Of a stretch of 36,554 nt of DNA, positions 32,529 through 36,554 are shown piece after piece (within the stretch, counting starts at the first letter, position 1; each line of letters opens with the position of its first letter). Source of the DNA: Pseudomonadota bacterium (GTDB lineage Bacteria; Pseudomonadota; Gammaproteobacteria; Steroidobacterales; Steroidobacteraceae); NCBI GenBank assembly GCA_023428645.1, contig JAEYXD010000113.1, positions 1 through 36,554 of the forward strand, written 5' to 3'. Both the position numbers and the translations under genes were made by a program. The notes under the pieces are model-generated. The model was not told the DNA's origin and did no database searches. It saw only the letters and a list, made by a program, of their open reading frames with translations.

Positions 32529-32539
32529 TACGACTTCAC

Positions 32540-32815
32540 TTACCAACGGCGCTGGCCGCCGCCGCCGCCGCGGGGCTTGTCCTGCGCTTCGTTGACCTTG
32601 AGCGGACGACCGCCCATGTCCTGGCCGTTCAAATTCTGGATCGCGCGCGCTGCATCGGCACGCGGCATCTCCACGAAGCCGAAACCGCGCGGACGGCCCG
32701 TGTCTCGGTCCATGATCAAGGCAACCGACTCGACGGTGCCGTGCTGGGCGAACACATCGCGAACCGCGTTTTCGTCAGCCGTGAAGGGCAGATTGCCCAC
32801 GTAAATTTTGCTCAT
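32540..32815 (-). CDS. Single-RRM RNA-binding protein
   Basis: From ATG 32815 this 91-residue protein is one RNA-recognition motif plus a short Gly/Arg tail (PRGGGGGQRRW). RNP2 is KIYVGNLPF near the start and RNP1 is RGFGFVEM, with aromatic Phe residues for base stacking. The length and tail match the bacterial/cyanobacterial glycine-rich Rbp family, which is often induced by cold. It probably acts as an RNA chaperone in the cytoplasm. The upstream region is long and can fold, and a hairpin terminator follows. A GTG three codons upstream is an unneeded alternative start. Confidence 0.94.
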   Translation of the reverse strand: MSKIYVGNLPFTADENAVRDVFAQHGTVESVALIMDRDTGRPRGFGFVEMPRADAARAIQNLNGQDMGGRPLKVNEAQDKPRGGGGGQRRW

Positions 32816-33004
32816 TCGTAACACTCACTAAGGTGCCATCTGGCACATCGACGCGACGGGCGTCGCAAAACGTGATGACTGCAAACACAGCCATCTCCTT
32901 TCAGTTCGAGACAATCGGTTTAATTAGATCGGCCGGAGAAGGACGCCACACGGCGAATTGGCCGGAAGAAAGTAAAGAGAAGATCACGAGCTGCGGCCAC
33001 TATA
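32816..33004 (-). promoter_or_regulatory. Putative promoter and long 5' leader of the RRM gene
   Basis: On the minus strand TATAGT (33004-32999) is a good -10, though the -35 (GCTTTT, 16 nt upstream) is weak. It would give a leader of about 175 nt. Just before the start codon lie two small hairpins: GCGAC/GTCGC (32853-32866) and GTGCC/GGCAC (32833-32846). The region is more AT-rich than its surroundings and holds no convincing gene. A long structured leader would suit cold- or self-controlled translation. Confidence 0.4.
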
Positions 33005-33101
33005 CACAGCCGCACACAGAAAAGCTTGGTCTTTTTCCCTCAGGTCAATACCTCGAGCGGCCGAGCGTCAGCCGAGACTTACATTGTTGGTGGCGCAACG
33101 G

Positions 33102-36100
33102 CTACGGTCGGTAGCTTCGGTCCACCACATGTAACGCGAAACCACCCCAGTAATACGGATGAGCGAACTGACGGCTGCGCTTGAGCTGCTGCTGAGCATG
33201 CACGAGCGCTGTGGCGGGATCATGGCGCAGCTGCCTCAGCGCAAAATAGAACGCATTCATGAACTCGGCATTTGCTTGATCGGGCACCGGCCACAAGGTC
33301 GAGAGCGTCGCCTTCGCGCCGCTGGCGAGAAATGCGCGCGCGACGCTCATCAGTCCTTCGCCGTCGAGCAACTGCCCCTGCCCGCTTGCGCACGCGCTCA
33401 CGACGACCAGCTCGTTCTCGTATCGCGCCGCGCCGATGTGGCGAGTCGTCAGCAGACCGGAATCGGATCGCTCCGAATCGTTCGCCAGCCCGAGGCCGAC
33501 GAGGAACGGATCGTTCGCGCTGCCGAAGCCATGCGCGGCGATGTGCAACACCCTCGCCGTGCGCGCCGGCTCGGCGACGACATTCGCGATCGTCGCGTCC
33601 GTGTCATGGAACGCGAGCACGTCATGGCCGCTGAAATACGCGGAAATCGCCTGCGCCTCGACCTTCGTATACGGCAGACGCTCGAAACCGCCGCGCCATG
33701 CGCTACTGGCTCCGGCACCGAGATCCGTACTCAGGGCGAACGCCGGATCGGCGAAGATCACCAGATCCAGGCGGCGCGGATCCGTGTCCTCACGCGCCGG
33801 CGGTAAGCGACTCACTCCGAACAATTCACTGAGCGACGGCACGAGCGTGAGGGCCGGCGGCTTCTGCCCTGCCGAACGCAGGTCCAAAAGAATCGAAAAC
33901 GGCACCGCGGCGAACACGCCGTCCGCCTCGATCAACACGCGCTCTGCGACCGAATCGGCACCGTCCTCGGGAAACAACAGTTGCGTGAGCCGGCGCGCTT
34001 GCACGAGGTGGCGATCCCGCGACCGCAGCTCGGCGATGGCCGCCGCGATCAATGTCTTGAGCTCGCGCTCCGTCGGCAGACGAAAGACGCGCGTCGAGTC
34101 GCGCGCGAGCACGATCAGATGCGAGCGCGCCACGCCCGGCACCAGAATCCTCACCTGCGTCCGCGCATCGAGCTGCTCACGAATCCGCTCGCTGCCGATG
34201 ACGGGCAACTGACTCGCCGCGGGACGCTTCGTCGCGCTCGCGAGTTGATAACGCTCCTCGATTCTTGCGAGCCGGCGCTCCAGCGGCTCCCTCGACTGCT
34301 CCAGCAGCAGCGCCCGAATCAAAGCCTGATTCGCCGCCTGCAGCTCGCGAGCCGCCGGCGTCTCCGCCTCGGCCGCCGCATCGCGCAGGCCCGCGGCACG
34401 CACTTCACGAAGATGACGGGCCCGCGCCGCGCCGAGCAGTACGAACGCATGTTCGAAATCCTCGCGTCGGCCCGTTGCCTCGTACCGCCCCAGGTAGTGC
34501 GATACGAGCGCGCTGCTGATACCGCTCGTGCGCGCTGACCATGTCGGCCCCTGCGTATGGAAATCGATCGACTCGCGCACGGACTCGATCAGCGCAAGCA
34601 CGCGATCGCCGACGTGCGCGAAACCCTCCTCGTCGCCTCGCTGCTCCAGAATCGCGAGCTGCAAATGCAGCAGCTGCAATTGCTGCAGCGGCTCGCGGCG
34701 CGTGCCGCCGAGCCACGCGAGCGCGCCGTCGACTCGCCGATAGGCCGCCGTGATCGCGCCCTGCGCCAGCTCGATGCGTGCGCGCGCGAATTCCAGATCG
34801 AGCAGAAAGAACAGTCGAATCGAGACCTGCAGCGCTGTCCAATGGCGGGCGTCGAAGCGATCGAGCGGACCGAGCATCGCGAGCGTCCGCTGCGCACCTT
34901 CGAGATCGCCCGCATCGAGCCGCATGACCGCCCGCTGTGTCATGAGCCGCACGCGATCTTCGAGCGACAGCCCTGCACCGTGCCAGCGATAGACGTCCTC
35001 GAGCAGCGCGAGCGCTTCTTCGGCTCGCTCGTCGGCCCGCAGCAGCTCGGCAAGCTGCAGCTTCGTGTGGATCACCTTGAGCTCCAGCTTGAGCTGTTCG
35101 TATAGCTCCAGCGATTCGCGGAAACGCACTTCGCCGCGTCGATAGTCGCCGATCATGTAGTAGAGATAGCCGAGCCGCGCTCGCACATGCGCCTGGCCTT
35201 CGAGATGCCGCGAGCCCTGCTGCAACTCCAGTGTTTCAAGATACAGGCGTAATGCCGACTCCACGTTGCCGCGCCCGAGCTCGGCGTACGCCTCGTTGTT
35301 GCGAATCGCCGCAAGGCTCAGGCGGTCGCCTGCTCGTTCGTACAGCCTCGCGGCTTCGCGATACAGCTCGGCCACGAGGTTGCTGGTGCGATCGAAAACA
35401 AAATTGGAGTAGCCTGCAAGCAGATCGGTGAGCCGCGCTCGCATCGCGTAGTCGTACTCGGGCAGGGACTGGAGCGTCGCCGCAAGCTTGTCGCCACCCT
35501 GCTGCAGCATCTTGCGATCGCCGCGCGCGCGGCCGGTAAACACGAGCAGCGCCGCATGCGTGGTCGCGATGTTCAACTCGAGCGCGTGACGCACCGGCGC
35601 CGAGACGCTTGCTTGCCACGCCTGCGCCCTGGTGATCTCGGCCACGATCGACTCGATACGCTCGAGGCCGGCATCGAGCTGCAGCGAGCCCCGCAGCGCA
35701 TCCGCGTGCACGTACTCGCGATAGACGCGATTCGCGATCGCCTCCGGCCGATCCGACGAATCACGCGCGCGCTCGCGCAGAAATGCAATCGCCTCGGCGC
35801 TCTGTCCGCTGCGCCACAAGATATCGAGATACGCGTTCGCCGCCAGATCGCGCAGCGCGCGCGGCGAGGCTCGTGCGGCGTTCTTGGCCAAGGGTGCCAG
35901 CGTGGCCGCGGAGGCGCCGCTCAGCCATTGCTGATTGATCTCAGACAGCGTTCGCGCGATCGCGCGCACTGCGCGGCCGGGATTCTCGATACGCTCGATC
36001 TCGTACTGAGCGGGCACGCCGTTGAACACCGTCTTGACGTATAGCTCGTAGCTGGCGGGGACGGCAGTCGCATTCTCGAGCACGACGACCTCCGTGCCGA

Positions 36101-36314
36101 AGGCCTGATCGGGCCCTTCTTGTTCGATGACAATGCTCCCTGCCGAACGCACTTGCACCGCCAGATCGACGCCGCGCTGCTGCACGAGAACGACGAGCGC
36201 GGCGCGCGGCTCGACCTCGAGCCGCGATGCGAATTGCCAGGCGCTCTCCGCGCTCCAGGCATCAGCCGTGACAGCGAGAAAGGCCGTCCACGCGATCGTT
36301 GACCACTTCACCAT
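33102..36314 (-). CDS. Exported TPR-CHAT protein (caspase-like protease domain)
   Basis: The start at ATG 36314 gives 1070 residues and exposes a signal peptide (MVKWSTIAWTAFLAVTADAW..., cleavage near WSA). The N-terminal part (about 25-110) is beta-rich. A long helical region with TPR-like repeats follows (for example LGYLYYMIGDYRRGEVRFRE and SLELYEQLKLELKVIHTKLQ). The C-terminal CHAT domain covers about 760-1070 and keeps the caspase-type dyad: His928 in VLHIAAHGFG and Cys975 in VVVSACASGQG. The family end TLWPVPDQANAEFMNAFYFA, with HPYYWGGFALHV near the C-terminus, is intact. CHAT proteins are Cys proteases or protease-like switches. The signal peptide suggests action in the periplasm or at the surface, unlike the cytoplasmic CRISPR-linked CHAT protease. 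It overlaps the upstream gene by 7 nt (ATGGTGA). Confidence 0.9.
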   Translation of the reverse strand: MVKWSTIAWTAFLAVTADAWSAESAWQFASRLEVEPRAALVVLVQQRGVDLAVQVRSAGSIVIEQEGPDQAFGTEVVVLENATAVPASYELYVKTVFNGVPAQYEIERIENPGRAVRAIARTLSEINQQWLSGASAATLAPLAKNAARASPRALRDLAANAYLDILWRSGQSAEAIAFLRERARDSSDRPEAIANRVYREYVHADALRGSLQLDAGLERIESIVAEITRAQAWQASVSAPVRHALELNIATTHAALLVFTGRARGDRKMLQQGGDKLAATLQSLPEYDYAMRARLTDLLAGYSNFVFDRTSNLVAELYREAARLYERAGDRLSLAAIRNNEAYAELGRGNVESALRLYLETLELQQGSRHLEGQAHVRARLGYLYYMIGDYRRGEVRFRESLELYEQLKLELKVIHTKLQLAELLRADERAEEALALLEDVYRWHGAGLSLEDRVRLMTQRAVMRLDAGDLEGAQRTLAMLGPLDRFDARHWTALQVSIRLFFLLDLEFARARIELAQGAITAAYRRVDGALAWLGGTRREPLQQLQLLHLQLAILEQRGDEEGFAHVGDRVLALIESVRESIDFHTQGPTWSARTSGISSALVSHYLGRYEATGRREDFEHAFVLLGAARARHLREVRAAGLRDAAAEAETPAARELQAANQALIRALLLEQSREPLERRLARIEERYQLASATKRPAASQLPVIGSERIREQLDARTQVRILVPGVARSHLIVLARDSTRVFRLPTERELKTLIAAAIAELRSRDRHLVQARRLTQLLFPEDGADSVAERVLIEADGVFAAVPFSILLDLRSAGQKPPALTLVPSLSELFGVSRLPPAREDTDPRRLDLVIFADPAFALSTDLGAGASSAWRGGFERLPYTKVEAQAISAYFSGHDVLAFHDTDATIANVVAEPARTARVLHIAAHGFGSANDPFLVGLGLANDSERSDSGLLTTRHIGAARYENELVVVSACASGQGQLLDGEGLMSVARAFLASGAKATLSTLWPVPDQANAEFMNAFYFALRQLRHDPATALVHAQQQLKRSRQFAHPYYWGGFALHVVDRSYRP

Positions 36315-36554
36315 TTCCAACAGGTTGCGACCGGTCTCCGGTATTGTTGTGCGTTCGTTGGGTCGACGAACTCCCAGATGAGAGTGACGTCGTTGAGCCA
36401 CGTGCCGCTGATCTGAATCTTCTCGATTCGAGAGTACACCAGATACCACGGCGAGTTGGCCACACGAATGTTGCCAGAGCCACTGCGCATCATTTGCAGC
36501 ACGGGGTTGCGGCCGGGAACGCGCACCTCCGGCATGGGGATGAAGCGGAGCTGC
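36308..36554 (-). CDS. C-terminal part of an unknown protein coupled to the CHAT gene
   Basis: The frame enters from the window edge and stops at 36310-36308, giving at least 81 residues. It contains QLRFIPMPEVRVPGRNP, VLQMMRSGSGNIRVANSPW, YLVYSRIEKIQISGTWLNDV and TLIWEFVDPTNAQQY, and ends VATCWKW. It looks beta-rich with several Trp residues and no membrane span in this part. The ATGGTGA overlap with the CHAT gene implies coupled expression, so it is a candidate partner or substrate of the CHAT protein. I do not recognise the family; an internal ATG (36535) exists, but the frame continues upstream. Confidence 0.6.
   Translation of the reverse strand, partial: QLRFIPMPEVRVPGRNPVLQMMRSGSGNIRVANSPWYLVYSRIEKIQISGTWLNDVTLIWEFVDPTNAQQYRRPVATCWKW

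Noticed and set aside
32833..33114. A 93-codon plus-strand frame in the RRM leader region
   Set aside because: No ribosome site or protein-like pattern; it runs through the leader and promoter of the RRM gene into the CHAT 3' end.
33102..36314. The CHAT gene as part of a type III-E CRISPR (craspase) or gasdermin locus
   Set aside because: No CRISPR repeats, no Cas-like gene and no gasdermin-like ORF is visible, and the protein has a signal peptide.

Overview
The window is GC-rich and densely coded, with frequent 4-nt (ATGA) or 7-nt (ATGGTGA) stop/start overlaps. The gene content (Kdp potassium ATPase with KdpD/KdpE, OmpW-like porins, NodT-type outer-membrane factor, EmrA/EmrB-type efflux, FixJ-type regulators, an exported TPR-CHAT protein) points to a Gram-negative proteobacterium, most likely gamma or beta. 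The style recalls Steroidobacteraceae-like soil bacteria, but that placement is an impression only. I see no rRNA, tRNA, CRISPR array, insertion sequence or phage gene, so this looks like a chromosomal accessory/stress region.

Layout. (1) 1-3359, minus: the N-terminal part of an outer-membrane barrel protein and a large GH63-type glucosidase. (2) 3803-10479, plus: an OmpW-like barrel, then a tightly packed envelope-transport operon (DUF3302 membrane protein, YibH/YiaV-like HlyD adaptor, NodT-family outer-membrane lipoprotein, AI-2E/PerM-family permease), followed by an arylsulfatase. (3) 10493-12574: a 52-residue unknown protein, a periplasmic HAD phosphatase, and an EAL-domain protein with an altered loop 6. 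(4) 12839-17827: a FixL/FixJ-like cluster with two FixJ-type regulators, a sensorless histidine kinase, a stand-alone receiver and a MASE1-PAS histidine kinase; a tandem palindrome and a strong terminator punctuate it. (5) 18037-19041: a solitary sulfate-binding protein. (6) 27235-19135, minus: the complete kdp operon in the order tiny ORF-kdpF-kdpA-kdpB-kdpC-kdpD-kdpE, with an extra 30-residue membrane peptide coupled to kdpF. (7) 27337-31682: a VOC protein, then a divergent efflux locus (EmrB-type MFS pump opposite TetR, PaaI-like thioesterase and EmrA-type adaptor) with a palindromic operator/promoter between the two arms. (8) 31714-31903: the internally deleted remnant of a Tat-exported oxidoreductase gene. 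(9) 32482-31929 and 32815-32540, minus: two small unknown proteins and a single-RRM RNA-binding protein with a long structured leader. (10) 36554-33102, minus: the C-terminus of an unknown protein coupled to an exported TPR-CHAT protein.

The best candidates for something undescribed are the extra Kdp micro-peptide, the DUF3302/HlyD/OMF/AI-2E gene set (an apparent tripartite exporter whose only pump-like component is a PerM-family protein), the twin GACCTAGGTC element between a FixJ-type regulator and its neighbouring kinase operon, and the CHAT protein with its coupled partner.
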